A stretch of 64,000 nt of DNA from an uncultured Kordia sp. (lineage in GTDB: Bacteria > Bacteroidota > Bacteroidia > Flavobacteriales > Flavobacteriaceae). Positions within the stretch are counted from its first letter, which is position 1; the number at the start of each line of letters is the position of its first letter. Location: NCBI RefSeq assembly GCF_947489565.1, contig NZ_CANLEA010000026.1, forward strand, positions 1 to 64,000, in the 5' to 3' direction. The translations under genes and the position numbers were made by a program. Under the pieces are notes generated by a model, which saw only the letters and a list, made by a program, of their open reading frames with translations, was not told the DNA's origin and ran no database searches. This document shows positions 32,326 through 40,720 of the stretch, one piece after another.

Positions 32326-32775
32326 CTATGGCAGTTTATTGCTAATATTCCAACTTGGCTTGAATTTTTGCATAAATAGCAGACTCAAAATAACTGTAGA
32401 AGCAAATCCTTCTATCAAAATAATGAAGAGTAAAAGTCCTGGTTCTGTAGCAACACTACCCAAACTCATTGCCATAATTTTTTCTCCAAATGCTACATCA
32501 ATATGAAAGATATAAATCGCCATAAAAAAGGTAAAAACTAAGGTGGCAATAAATCCGGAGAAAATGCCAGCTTTAAATCCTTCAAAATAATTAAAACTAA
32601 CGCCACTATCTTTCTTAGTATTTTTAATCACAGTGTAAATTCCATAAGCAACAATAACACCATTAAATAAACGCAGCCAAGGGTTTTCATGAAGACCGAA
32701 CATTCGTACAATTAAGAAGTATAGAATGAGTCCTAAAGCTATAAATCCACCGTATTTTACTATTTTCTTTTCCAT
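32326..32775 (-). CDS. DUF4199-type membrane protein
   Basis: A 149-residue inner-membrane protein with four hydrophobic helices: residues about 8-25 (YGGFIALGLILYFLIVRMF), 35-50, 65-90 (GFKAGIFSGFIATLVFTFFM) and 112-135 (LLLFIILIEGFASTVILSLL). The order of features and the length fit the DUF4199 proteins of Bacteroidota, though I am not certain of the family. The start is the ATG at 32773-32775; longer frames lack a second line of support. Function unknown. Divergent from the M16 peptidase operon. Confidence 0.6.
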   Translation of the reverse strand: MEKKIVKYGGFIALGLILYFLIVRMFGLHENPWLRLFNGVIVAYGIYTVIKNTKKDSGVSFNYFEGFKAGIFSGFIATLVFTFFMAIYIFHIDVAFGEKIMAMSLGSVATEPGLLLFIILIEGFASTVILSLLFMQKFKPSWNISNKLP

Positions 32776-32942
32776 AATTTTAAGGTTTTTTCGGTTAGTA
32801 AACATCTGATTTCCTTTAATATACGAAAAAATGAGCACCTTTTAAAATAAACATAAATTTAATAGTTTACTTGTGAGATGTAACAATTTTATAGAACTTG
32901 CGTCTGATCTAAAATAACTAAAAGTCAAAAAAGTTAAATGCA

Positions 32943-34271
32943 ATGAAAAAAAGACTATTTTCAATAGCTTCTTTAATGCTTATTGGTTTTATTGCCCAAG
33001 CACAAGAAGTTAAGTTTGAAGAATACGATTTAGACAACGGTCTACATGTAATTCTTCACCAAGACAATTCAGCTCCAGTTGTTACCACATCAGTTATGTA
33101 TCATGTTGGTGCTAAAGATGAAAATCCTGAGCGTACAGGATTTGCCCATTTCTTCGAACATCTTCTATTTGAAGGAACAAAAAATATTGGGCGTGGACAA
33201 TGGTTCAAAATTGTATCTTCTAATGGTGGAAGTAATAACGCAAACACAACAGACGACAGAACATATTATTATGAAGTATTCCCTTCTAACAATTTAGAAT
33301 TAGGATTGTGGATGGAATCAGAACGTATGTTGCATCCTGTAATCAACCAAATTGGTGTGGACACACAAAATGAGGTTGTAAAAGAAGAAAAAAGATTGCG
33401 TGTAGACAATCAGCCTTATGGACGTATTCTTGAAGAAGTAAAGAAACACATGTTTAAAAAGCATCCATACAAAGGAACTACGATTGGAAAAATGGCACAT
33501 TTAGATGCTGCTACTTTAGATGAGTTCTTAGCTTTTAACAAAAAATTCTACGTTCCTAACAATGCTACATTGGTTGTTGCTGGTGATTTTGATACTGCCA
33601 AAACTAAAAAAATGATCAAGGATTATTTTGGTGCTGTTCCAAGAGGAAAAGACATCGTTAGAAACTTCCCTAAAGAAGATCCTATCACAGAAGAATTCAG
33701 TGCAAAAGCATACGATCAAAACATTCAAATTCCTGCAATTATTGCAGCTTACAGAACTTCTTCTTTCAAAACAAGAGAAGCTAGAGTTTTAGATATGATT
33801 TCTACATATTTAAGTGGTGGAAAAAGCTCAAAATTATACAAAAGATTAGTAGAAGATAAGAAAATGGCATTGGCTGTACAAGCAGTGAATTTAAGCCAAG
33901 AAGACTACGGGACTTACGCTTTATTTGCGCTTCCATTAGGAAAAACTACGTTAGAAGACTTAGTAAAAGAAATGGACGACGAAATTAAAAAGCTTCAAAC
34001 AGAATTAATTTCAGAGAGAGATTACCAAAAACTTCAGAACAAATTCGAAAACAACTTTGTAAACTCTAACTCTAGTGTAGAAGGAATCGCAAATTCATTG
34101 GCTAGATATAATGTAATGTATGGCGATACAAACTTGATTAATACAGAGATTGATATTTACAGATCTATTACTAGAGAAGAAATTAGAGAGATAGCGAATA
34201 AGTATTTAAAAACAAACCAACGTTTACTTTTAGAATATTTACCTGCTGAGAAAACACAAGAAAAAAAATAA
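32943..34271 (+). CDS. M16 zinc peptidase, catalytic subunit
   Basis: A 442-residue exported peptidase of the pitrilysin/processing peptidase family. After a signal peptide (to about residue 21, AQAQ) comes the inverted zinc motif HFFEH at residues 69-73 with the distal Glu in TQNEVVKEEKRLRVDN, then the second half domain with FNKKFYVPNNATLVVAGDFD and LYKRLVEDKKMALA. It lies seven bases before a second M16 gene whose product lacks the zinc motif; such pairs form an active/inactive heterodimer. Likely periplasmic, degrading peptides. Confidence 0.93.
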   Translation: MKKRLFSIASLMLIGFIAQAQEVKFEEYDLDNGLHVILHQDNSAPVVTTSVMYHVGAKDENPERTGFAHFFEHLLFEGTKNIGRGQWFKIVSSNGGSNNANTTDDRTYYYEVFPSNNLELGLWMESERMLHPVINQIGVDTQNEVVKEEKRLRVDNQPYGRILEEVKKHMFKKHPYKGTTIGKMAHLDAATLDEFLAFNKKFYVPNNATLVVAGDFDTAKTKKMIKDYFGAVPRGKDIVRNFPKEDPITEEFSAKAYDQNIQIPAIIAAYRTSSFKTREARVLDMISTYLSGGKSSKLYKRLVEDKKMALAVQAVNLSQEDYGTYALFALPLGKTTLEDLVKEMDDEIKKLQTELISERDYQKLQNKFENNFVNSNSSVEGIANSLARYNVMYGDTNLINTEIDIYRSITREEIREIANKYLKTNQRLLLEYLPAEKTQEKK

Positions 34272-34278
34272 AAAAATC

Positions 34279-36369
34279 ATGAAAACAAAAATAGTTTCAC
34301 TCCTTGTATTGTTCCTAGCTTCGCTAACAATGCAGGCCCAAATTGACCGATCAAAGCAACCAAAAGCAGGTCCAGCTCCAAAAGTTAATATTGGAAAACC
34401 TAATACGTTTACGTTAAAGAACGGATTGACAGTAATGGTGGTTGAGAATAACAAATTACCACGTGTTTCTGCAAATTTAACAATTGATAACCCATTAATT
34501 TTAGAAGGAGAAAAAGCAGGATTGACAAGCTTTGTAAGTTCTATGTTAGGAAATGGTTCTACTTCAATCTCTAAAGACGATTTTAACGAAGAAGTTGATT
34601 ATTTAGGAGCTTCTTTAAATTTTGGTTCGCAGAGTGCTTTTGCAAACTCTTTATCAAAATACTTCCCAAGAATCATCGAATTAATGGCAGATGCTGGTTT
34701 AAACCCTAACTTCACACAAGAAGATTTAGACAGTGAACGTGCTAAGATTTTAGAAGGTATCAAATCTGATAAGAAGAATGTAACTGCTATTGCAGGTAGA
34801 GTACGATCAGTATTAGCGTATGGAGCAAATCATCCTTATGGAGAATATATTACAGAAGAATCTGTAAACAAAGTAACTCTTGATGATGTAAAAGCTTTCC
34901 ACAAAAAATACTTCAAACCTAATAATGCATATTTAATTATTATTGGTGATGTAAAAACGAAAGACGTAAAGAAATTAGTTAAGAAATACTTTAAAAAGTG
35001 GGAAAAAGGAGCAATTACTCCTGATACGTATGACACAGCATCAAACCCAACAGCTACAGAAGTAAACTTTATCAATGCAGACAATGCTGTACAATCTGAA
35101 TTAAGTATTCAGAACACGGTAAAGTTAACAATGAAAGACGAAGACTACTTCCCTGTTTTAATTGCCAACAATATCTTAGGTGGCGGTGGAGAAGCGCGTT
35201 TATTTAACAACTTACGTGAAGACAAAAAATTCACATACGGTTCATACTCAAGTATCGGAAATGATAGAAGAACTATTTCTACATTTAGAGCGACTGCTAG
35301 TGTACGTAATGCTGTAACGGATAGCGCTGTAGTTGAAATTTTAAAAGAAGTTAAAAAGATTTCTACAGAATTAGTTTCTGATGAAGAATTGAAAAATGTA
35401 AAAGCAAAATACGTTGGACGATTTGTAACTGGAATTGAGCGTCCATCAACTATTGCTAGATATGCATTAAACATTATTACAGAAGATCTTCCAAAAAATT
35501 TCTACGAAACATATCTTGAAAAAATTGAAGCAGTTACAAAAGAAGATGTATTAAGAGCTGCTAAGAAATACTTCTTAAATAACAAATTACGTATCGTAGT
35601 CACTGGAAAAGGAAGTGAAGTGGTTAGTGCTTTAGAAAACATGACGTTTGATGGGAAAAAAGTTCCTGTAAAATATTACGATCAATTTGGTGCACCAACT
35701 AAAAAGCCTGAATTCAAAAAGCCAATTCCTGCTGGTGTAACGGCACAATCTGTAGTTGATAACTATATCAAAGCTATTGGTGGGAAAGAAAAATTAATGA
35801 GCGTTACGACAATTGTACAGGAAATGGGAACTTCTTTCCAAGGAATGGACATGTCTATGATGATGAAGCAAAAAAGTCCAAACATGCTTGCAGTTGATAT
35901 GAGTATTGCAGGAATGGGATCTGTATTTAAGCAAGCTTTTGATAGCGAATCTGGATACATGGAGCAACAAGGTCAAAGAATGGATATGCCGAAAGATATG
36001 TTAGATGGTTTGAAAGCTAAAAAAGGATTATTCCCTGAATTACACTATAGCGACAGCAAACTTAGATTGGTAGGTATTGAATCTGTTGAAGGAAAAGATG
36101 CGTATGTAGTGGAAGTTGAAAGTGCTGATGGAGACAAAGTAAAGAACTACTATGATGTAGCTTCTGGTCTTAAAGTGAAAAAAGCTGAAACAGCTAAAGG
36201 TCCTGGAGGACAAGAAAGCGTACAAGAAACTGGTTACGGTGATTATAAAGATGTAGACGGTGTTAAATTCCCTTATAAAATGGTCTTACCTATGATGGGA
36301 CAAAAGGTAGAATTTACTACTGTAAATGCTAAAATAAACGCACCATTAACAAAGAAAGATTTTCAATAA
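34279..36369 (+). CDS. M16 family protein, non-catalytic subunit with LolA-like C-terminal domain
   Basis: A 696-residue exported protein. Residues 30-480 are an M16 pair of domains; at the zinc site position the sequence is LTSFVSSMLGNGSTSIS with no HxxEH, so it is inactive, while the R/Y substrate-binding part (GGGGEARLFNNLREDKKFTYG) is kept. From about 490 to 696 there is an extra domain (NYIKAIGGKEKLMSVTTIV through GDYKDVDGVKFPYKM) that resembles outer-membrane lipoprotein-sorting, LolA-like folds. It should pair with the active peptidase encoded directly upstream. A terminator follows. Confidence 0.9.
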   Translation: MKTKIVSLLVLFLASLTMQAQIDRSKQPKAGPAPKVNIGKPNTFTLKNGLTVMVVENNKLPRVSANLTIDNPLILEGEKAGLTSFVSSMLGNGSTSISKDDFNEEVDYLGASLNFGSQSAFANSLSKYFPRIIELMADAGLNPNFTQEDLDSERAKILEGIKSDKKNVTAIAGRVRSVLAYGANHPYGEYITEESVNKVTLDDVKAFHKKYFKPNNAYLIIIGDVKTKDVKKLVKKYFKKWEKGAITPDTYDTASNPTATEVNFINADNAVQSELSIQNTVKLTMKDEDYFPVLIANNILGGGGEARLFNNLREDKKFTYGSYSSIGNDRRTISTFRATASVRNAVTDSAVVEILKEVKKISTELVSDEELKNVKAKYVGRFVTGIERPSTIARYALNIITEDLPKNFYETYLEKIEAVTKEDVLRAAKKYFLNNKLRIVVTGKGSEVVSALENMTFDGKKVPVKYYDQFGAPTKKPEFKKPIPAGVTAQSVVDNYIKAIGGKEKLMSVTTIVQEMGTSFQGMDMSMMMKQKSPNMLAVDMSIAGMGSVFKQAFDSESGYMEQQGQRMDMPKDMLDGLKAKKGLFPELHYSDSKLRLVGIESVEGKDAYVVEVESADGDKVKNYYDVASGLKVKKAETAKGPGGQESVQETGYGDYKDVDGVKFPYKMVLPMMGQKVEFTTVNAKINAPLTKKDFQ

Positions 36370-36389
36370 ATCTGAATAAAATACTTTAC

Positions 36390-36427
36390 AAAAAGCCGAA
36401 AATCGCAATTGATTTTCGGCTTTTTTT
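36390..36427. terminator. Terminator between M16 operon and EamA gene
   Basis: AAAAAGCCGAAAATC-GCAATT-GATTTTCGGCTTTTTTT serves the plus-strand M16 operon; the A-run side also faces the end of the minus-strand EamA gene. Confidence 0.9.
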
Positions 36428-36434
36428 ATGATAA

Positions 36435-37322
36435 TTACTTTTCTTTTTGTTTCGCTTTCTTATTCACCAAATACACACCAAGCAGAATAATAACTCCGCC
36501 TAATACTTGGTAAGGACTCAGTTTTTCTCCGTCCAAAACACCCCAAAATATAGCCACAACTGGCATTGTATATGTTACTGAAGAAGCAAATACTGGACTG
36601 GAAATTTGCACCAATCTGCTATAAATAACTTTGGCAATGGCGGTTCCAAAGAAAGATAAAATGACCACATACCCTAAAGCTTTTTGCATGGCTTCATTAT
36701 GCCAAATATCATTGAAAAATCCTGTGAAAATTAAAATCAATAATGCTGGAATTACGATAATGACGAAGTTTCCAGTTACAATGGCGAGCGCATTTACATC
36801 ATTCAAATACTTTTTGATCATATTTACATTCAAACCATAACCAAGAGTTGCCATTAATACAAAAATACTATACCAATAGTTTTGACTTTCGTGAAAATTG
36901 GCACCTGCAATAATTAATACCAAAGCTCCAACCAAACCAATCAACACACCAAAAATTTGTCTTTTAGAAACTGCAACTCCAAACAACAACACTCCAAAAA
37001 CTACAGTATGTAACGGCGTTAATGAATTTAGCATACTAGTAACGCCACTATCTAACTGTTCTTGCGCTAAGGCGAATAAAAATACTGGAAATAACGATCC
37101 TGCCATAGCAGTCCAAAAAATCCATTTCCATTGCGATCGTTTGATGAGTTTTACTTTGTTCAATCCAACAGAAAAGAGAAAAATAGCTGTAACTGTAATA
37201 CGCAACGCGCCTACTTGAACAAAATCCAATCCTTTAATAGCTTGCTCAATCAAGATAAAAGAACTTCCCCAAATTAGGGACAATAAGGCAAGGTAGATCC
37301 ACTTTAATTTTGCGTTATCCAT
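36435..37322 (-). CDS. EamA/DMT family transporter
   Basis: A 295-residue inner-membrane protein with ten hydrophobic segments in two EamA repeats. The first repeat begins WIYLALLSLIWGSSFILIEQAI and contains the typical AQEQLDSGVTSMLNSLTPL; the second begins near NYWYSIFVLMATLGYGLN and contains ISSPVFASSVTYTMPVVAIFWG. Family members export metabolites such as amino acids. Started at the ATG of 37320-37322; the TTG upstream adds a non-conserved stretch. Substrate unknown. Confidence 0.9.
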   Translation of the reverse strand: MDNAKLKWIYLALLSLIWGSSFILIEQAIKGLDFVQVGALRITVTAIFLFSVGLNKVKLIKRSQWKWIFWTAMAGSLFPVFLFALAQEQLDSGVTSMLNSLTPLHTVVFGVLLFGVAVSKRQIFGVLIGLVGALVLIIAGANFHESQNYWYSIFVLMATLGYGLNVNMIKKYLNDVNALAIVTGNFVIIVIPALLILIFTGFFNDIWHNEAMQKALGYVVILSFFGTAIAKVIYSRLVQISSPVFASSVTYTMPVVAIFWGVLDGEKLSPYQVLGGVIILLGVYLVNKKAKQKEK

Positions 37323-37387
37323 AACTGTATTTCGTAAGATCACACAAAAGTCCGACAATTATTTCTAATATTTCATTCATATTTGTG

Positions 37388-37395
37388 TAATTTTG
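37388..37395 (+). promoter_or_regulatory. -7 promoter element before HMA protein gene
   Basis: TAATTTTG fits TAnnTTTG and lies 56 bases before the first ATG of the HMA-domain gene. Confidence 0.35.
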
Positions 37396-37450
37396 CAATG
37401 ACTTAATAGGTAAAAATTATATTGACTGTGTACGCAGTTATCAAATACAA

Positions 37451-38002
37451 ATGATGATGAAAAAAATACTATTCGTATGCGCAATGGCATTGGCTATTGT
37501 AAGTTGTAAAGACAATTCGACACCAAAAACAGTCTCAGTTGATACACAAACTAAAACTGTAACGAAAGAATCTAGCAAGCAAGATCTTGCAGCCAACTAT
37601 AACAAAGCAGAATTGAAAATTGAAGGCATGAGTTGTGCAATGAGTTGCGCAAAGCGTATCGAAGGGAAATTAGCTGCTATGGAAGGCGTAAAATCTGCCA
37701 AAGTAGATTTTGATCAGAAATTAGCAATGGTTGAATACAACGAAGCAAAAGTTGATTTTGACGCATTGACAAGCACCGTAACCAAAGTTGCTGGCGGTTA
37801 TAAAGTAGCCGACATAAAAAATGTAGCAGCGTTTTCTAAAAAATGTGGAACCGATTGCAAGAAAGAATGTTGTGCAAAGAAAGGCGAAACTAAAAAAGCT
37901 TGTGATGCAGACTGCAAGAAAGCATGTTGTGCAAAAAAAGAAACTGAAAAAGTAGCTTGTGCGGAAGATTGCAAAAAAGAATGCTGTACTAAAAAAGCAT
38001 AA
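37451..38002 (+). CDS. HMA-domain lipoprotein with repeated Cys-rich tail
   Basis: A 183-residue exported protein with lipobox-like AIVSCKD (about residue 19) and then an HMA metal-binding domain (residues about 56-120) whose site is GMSCAMSCAKRIEG, that is CxxxC in place of the usual CxxC. The last 55 residues consist of three repeats of C-x2-DCKKxCCxKK separated by Lys/Glu linkers, giving at least twelve Cys. It is likely a copper or similar soft-metal binding protein in the envelope. Three consecutive ATG codons make the exact start uncertain by two residues. The next two genes fit a metal-handling group. Confidence 0.8.
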   Translation: MMMKKILFVCAMALAIVSCKDNSTPKTVSVDTQTKTVTKESSKQDLAANYNKAELKIEGMSCAMSCAKRIEGKLAAMEGVKSAKVDFDQKLAMVEYNEAKVDFDALTSTVTKVAGGYKVADIKNVAAFSKKCGTDCKKECCAKKGETKKACDADCKKACCAKKETEKVACAEDCKKECCTKKA

Positions 38003-38026
38003 ATTTTACACAAAATAACAAACGTT

Positions 38027-38055
38027 AAAGTCGCCCATAATTGGCGACTTTTTTT
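38027..38055 (+). terminator. Terminator after HMA protein gene
   Basis: AAAGTCGCC-CATAATT-GGCGACTTT followed by TTTTTA. Confidence 0.85.
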
Positions 38056-38112
38056 ATGGTTTTATTTGATTCTAAAATTTCCTAAACTACCTTTGCAGCG
38101 ATTCTTCTGCAC

Positions 38113-38487
38113 GTGAAAACTATTTGGGCACATATCTTTATTTTACTATACATAACAGCCATGTTACGTCCTGTAATGCCTTTAGCAAACTATCTGATCA
38201 ATCAAGATTATATTGCTGAATTTTTATGTATTAATAAAGACAAACCTGAGCTGGAATGTAACGGAAAATGTTACTTGGCAGAACAACTAAAAAAAGCTTC
38301 TGAGGAAAAGGAAAAAAATCTACCTGCCATTGCCATGGAAGAATATCCTATCGGGATTATACTCCTGACTTCTTTTCAAACTATAGAAACTACTGAAACA
38401 CCTCAAAAAGCAAACTTTCACTATACGAACAGCTATACATTTTCGTATCTGAATTCGGTTTTTCATCCGCCAAGCTTTACTTCATAA
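38113..38487 (+). CDS. Hypothetical small membrane protein
   Basis: A 124-residue protein beginning with GTG, since the hydrophobic helix IWAHIFILLYITAMLRPVMP starts at once and the next Met lies inside it. After the helix come CINKDKPELECNGKCYLAEQL with three Cys, a Lys/Glu-rich helix and a second weak hydrophobic part (PIGIILLTSFQTI). A three-Cys CxnCNGKCYL motif of this kind is found in small flavobacterial proteins next to metal genes; the role is unknown. It lies between the HMA protein gene and the outer-membrane protein gene on the same strand. Confidence 0.65.
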   Translation: MKTIWAHIFILLYITAMLRPVMPLANYLINQDYIAEFLCINKDKPELECNGKCYLAEQLKKASEEKEKNLPAIAMEEYPIGIILLTSFQTIETTETPQKANFHYTNSYTFSYLNSVFHPPSFTS

Positions 38488-38790
38488 CATTTATAGTACA
38501 TTAGAAACCTTTGCGTCACTTCGAGTGAAATCTTATAAAGATTTTGTGTCGAGAAGTACTTTACACCTAACATTCTAGGATTTTAAAAGCTTTTCTAAAT
38601 CTGTTGAATCATCTCTTTGTTTGACCAAATTTCAAATGCATTATACATGTTAACTCCTAACTAATTTTCGCTTTTAGATGGCTTCCAAAACCATCCGAAA
38701 GCATTTACTATGAAGTAAAATCAAAACAATTTTATTGCACATTGTCATACAACAATCTCGTGTGCAATACCATATCTAATAAATACACAG
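38488..38790. repeat. Intergenic region with a dispersed inverted repeat
   Basis: No gene is seen. Bases 38513-38563 are a full copy of the inverted repeat: GCGTCACTTCGAGTG, a hairpin core AAATCTTATAAAGATTT, and TGTCGAGAAGTACTT. It matches 39903-39957 in reverse orientation, so the two copies flank the outer-membrane protein gene as inverted repeats. Confidence 0.65.
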
Positions 38791-39813
38791 ATGAAAAATA
38801 TATTAACTGCCATCTTATGGATCGCAGCAACATTCGCATACGCACAAGAAACAGAAGATACAACTACAAAATGGACAGGAAGCAGGCCTGATGGACATGC
38901 GCCAATTTCCGTAATGGGCGATCACACGCATGGAAAAGGCGAAATTATGTTTAGTTACCGTTATATGTATATGAACATGGAAGATTTGAATCGCGGAAGT
39001 GAAAATACTTCGTTTGCAGACGCATTATCTAACTATATGGTGACTCCGACAAAAATGCCAATGCAAATGCACATGTTGGGTGCAATGTACGCTCCTAGCG
39101 ACGATATAACCTTAATGGTGATGGCAAATTATTTGACAAGCGAAATGGATCATATAACTCGCATGGGCGGAACGTTTACGACAGAAGCTTCAGGTTTTGG
39201 AGATACAAAAGTAGCTGCGTTGTACAGAATCTTTAATAAAGACAAACAACAGTTACATGCACAAATTGGAGTTTCATTACCAACTGGAAGCATTGATGCA
39301 CAAGATGTAACGCCAGCTTCTGCTCCTAACGAAATTATTTTACCATATCCAATGCAGATTGGAAGCGGAACATTTGATGGAGAATTGGCGTTGACTTATT
39401 TAAAACAATGGAATAAATTTTCATTTGGAACGCAAGCACGAACTACACTGCGTTTTGGAAAAAACGACAATGACTATCGTTTAGGAAATCGTTACAGTGT
39501 GAACAATTGGGCAGCATTTACAGCTACAGAATGGTTGAGCTTTTCGGGAAGAGTTGAACTTGGCGCTATTGACAAAATTGAAGGTGCGAATCCAATACTA
39601 AATCCTATGATGGTAATTACAGCAGATACACAAAATTCAGGAATGACGTATGCAAATGCGGGACTTGGTTTCAACATATATGCGTTTAAAGGTTCGCTGA
39701 AAAATGTACGTTTCGGATTTGAAGCTTCCTTGCCAATCTTCCAAAATATGAACGGAATTCAATTGCGCAACAAAGAAACCCTTACGTTTGGATTGCAATA
39801 TGCATTCAAATAG
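38791..39813 (+). CDS. Met-rich outer-membrane beta-barrel protein (putative transporter)
   Basis: A 340-residue exported protein with signal peptide ending FAYAQ (residue 19). The N-terminal part is very rich in Met and His: DGHAPISVMGDHTHGKGE, FSYRYMYMNMEDL, TPTKMPMQMHMLGAMYAP. The rest alternates in the manner of a beta-barrel and ends LTFGLQYAFK, similar to the phenol-degradation meta-pathway type outer-membrane proteins. Together with the HMA lipoprotein upstream this points to copper or silver binding or export; inference. It has its own terminator. Confidence 0.72.
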   Translation: MKNILTAILWIAATFAYAQETEDTTTKWTGSRPDGHAPISVMGDHTHGKGEIMFSYRYMYMNMEDLNRGSENTSFADALSNYMVTPTKMPMQMHMLGAMYAPSDDITLMVMANYLTSEMDHITRMGGTFTTEASGFGDTKVAALYRIFNKDKQQLHAQIGVSLPTGSIDAQDVTPASAPNEIILPYPMQIGSGTFDGELALTYLKQWNKFSFGTQARTTLRFGKNDNDYRLGNRYSVNNWAAFTATEWLSFSGRVELGAIDKIEGANPILNPMMVITADTQNSGMTYANAGLGFNIYAFKGSLKNVRFGFEASLPIFQNMNGIQLRNKETLTFGLQYAFK

Positions 39814-39832
39814 TATTCTCTAAGTTTCTATT

Positions 39833-39870
39833 TAAAAATCCTCAATTAGTTATGATTGGGGATTTTTTCT
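39833..39870 (+). terminator. Terminator after Met-rich outer-membrane protein
   Basis: AAAAATCCTCAAT-(TAGTTATG)-ATTGGGGATTTTTT, one mismatch, with T-run. Confidence 0.78.
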
Positions 39871-40156
39871 TAAGACACAGATTACTTCCTTGTAATGACG
39901 AATCGAAGTACTTCTCGATACACAAAATCATAGATTTTGCACTCGAAGTGACGTTTGGAAATTTTAAATTATGAATGTTGAATTTTAAATGTAAAAGTAT
40001 ATTGAGAAACAACCTAATAGCGAAGCGTCTAAAAATCTAAGAGGCAAAGCCAAGTCTAACAATCTAATAGCGAAGCGATCTTGATTCTAACAGCGAAAGC
40101 GGTCTAAGAGATTCTCGCCTACGCGGGAACAAGTCTAATAGCAAAGCGCGTCTAAC
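39871..40156. repeat. Repeat-rich intergenic region
   Basis: No gene is seen. 39903-39957 is a copy of the CGAAGTACTTCTCGATACA / ACTCGAAGTGACGTTT inverted repeat. 40019-40155 is a run of short units of the type AGCGAAGCGTCTAA, CAAGTCTAACAATCTAATAG and ATTCTCGCCTACGCGGGAA, which resemble the units at 3.12-3.2 kb and 6.95-7.0 kb. Their closeness to the gldD stop suggests they lie in its 3' untranslated part. Confidence 0.6.
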
Positions 40157-40720
40157 TCAATTCTTCCATTCCAAAGATTCTATCAACTTACGAATGTCTT
40201 TTTTAATATAATTCACTGCTGGAAAAATAGAATCGTAATTTGGTTTTGCATTAAAGTATAACGAACCTGTTAAGAAATGTTTGGTACTATCAGTTACATA
40301 AAATTGTGCTTGTGATGCGGCGTTTCCAGAAACCTCATACACCATTCCATACACATTTTGTTCCTTATTGTCATACACAGTCGGATCAATAGCATCGGCT
40401 TTTACAGCATGCTCATAAGTAAGTTTTTGTACGTCTTCTAACAATTGATCTAAATTTCCATTGACTGGTACATACGATAAATGTAGCGTTCCGTTTAGCG
40501 CTGGATACTCTAGATTGATCCAACAATTGTTCTGCGGATCAATAAGTGCAAGTTCGTTTTTATCAAAAGCATATGGACAATCCGATTGCACTTTGCCATA
40601 TTTTGGCGCTGGATATTCCAAACTTAAAAAACCCTTTGGTTTCGGCAATACTTCGCCTTCACAGGAAACAAAAAGAATGCTCAATAATAAAAAGATGCTT
40701 ATGTATGGTGTTATTTTCAT
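40157..40720 (-). CDS. gldD: Gliding motility lipoprotein GldD
   Basis: A 187-residue lipoprotein (lipobox ILFVSC, Cys20) needed for gliding in Flavobacteriia. Recognisable stretches are GFLSLEYPAPKYG, CPYAFDKNE, CWINLEYPALNGTLHLSY and the end YIKKDIRKLIESLEWKN. The start overlaps the stop of gldE by four bases, the usual arrangement. The gene depends on the mutY-ssb-gldE-gldD transcript. Presence of gldD suggests gliding or T9SS-related capacity, though the other gld genes are not in the window. Confidence 0.95.
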   Translation of the reverse strand: MKITPYISIFLLLSILFVSCEGEVLPKPKGFLSLEYPAPKYGKVQSDCPYAFDKNELALIDPQNNCWINLEYPALNGTLHLSYVPVNGNLDQLLEDVQKLTYEHAVKADAIDPTVYDNKEQNVYGMVYEVSGNAASQAQFYVTDSTKHFLTGSLYFNAKPNYDSIFPAVNYIKKDIRKLIESLEWKN

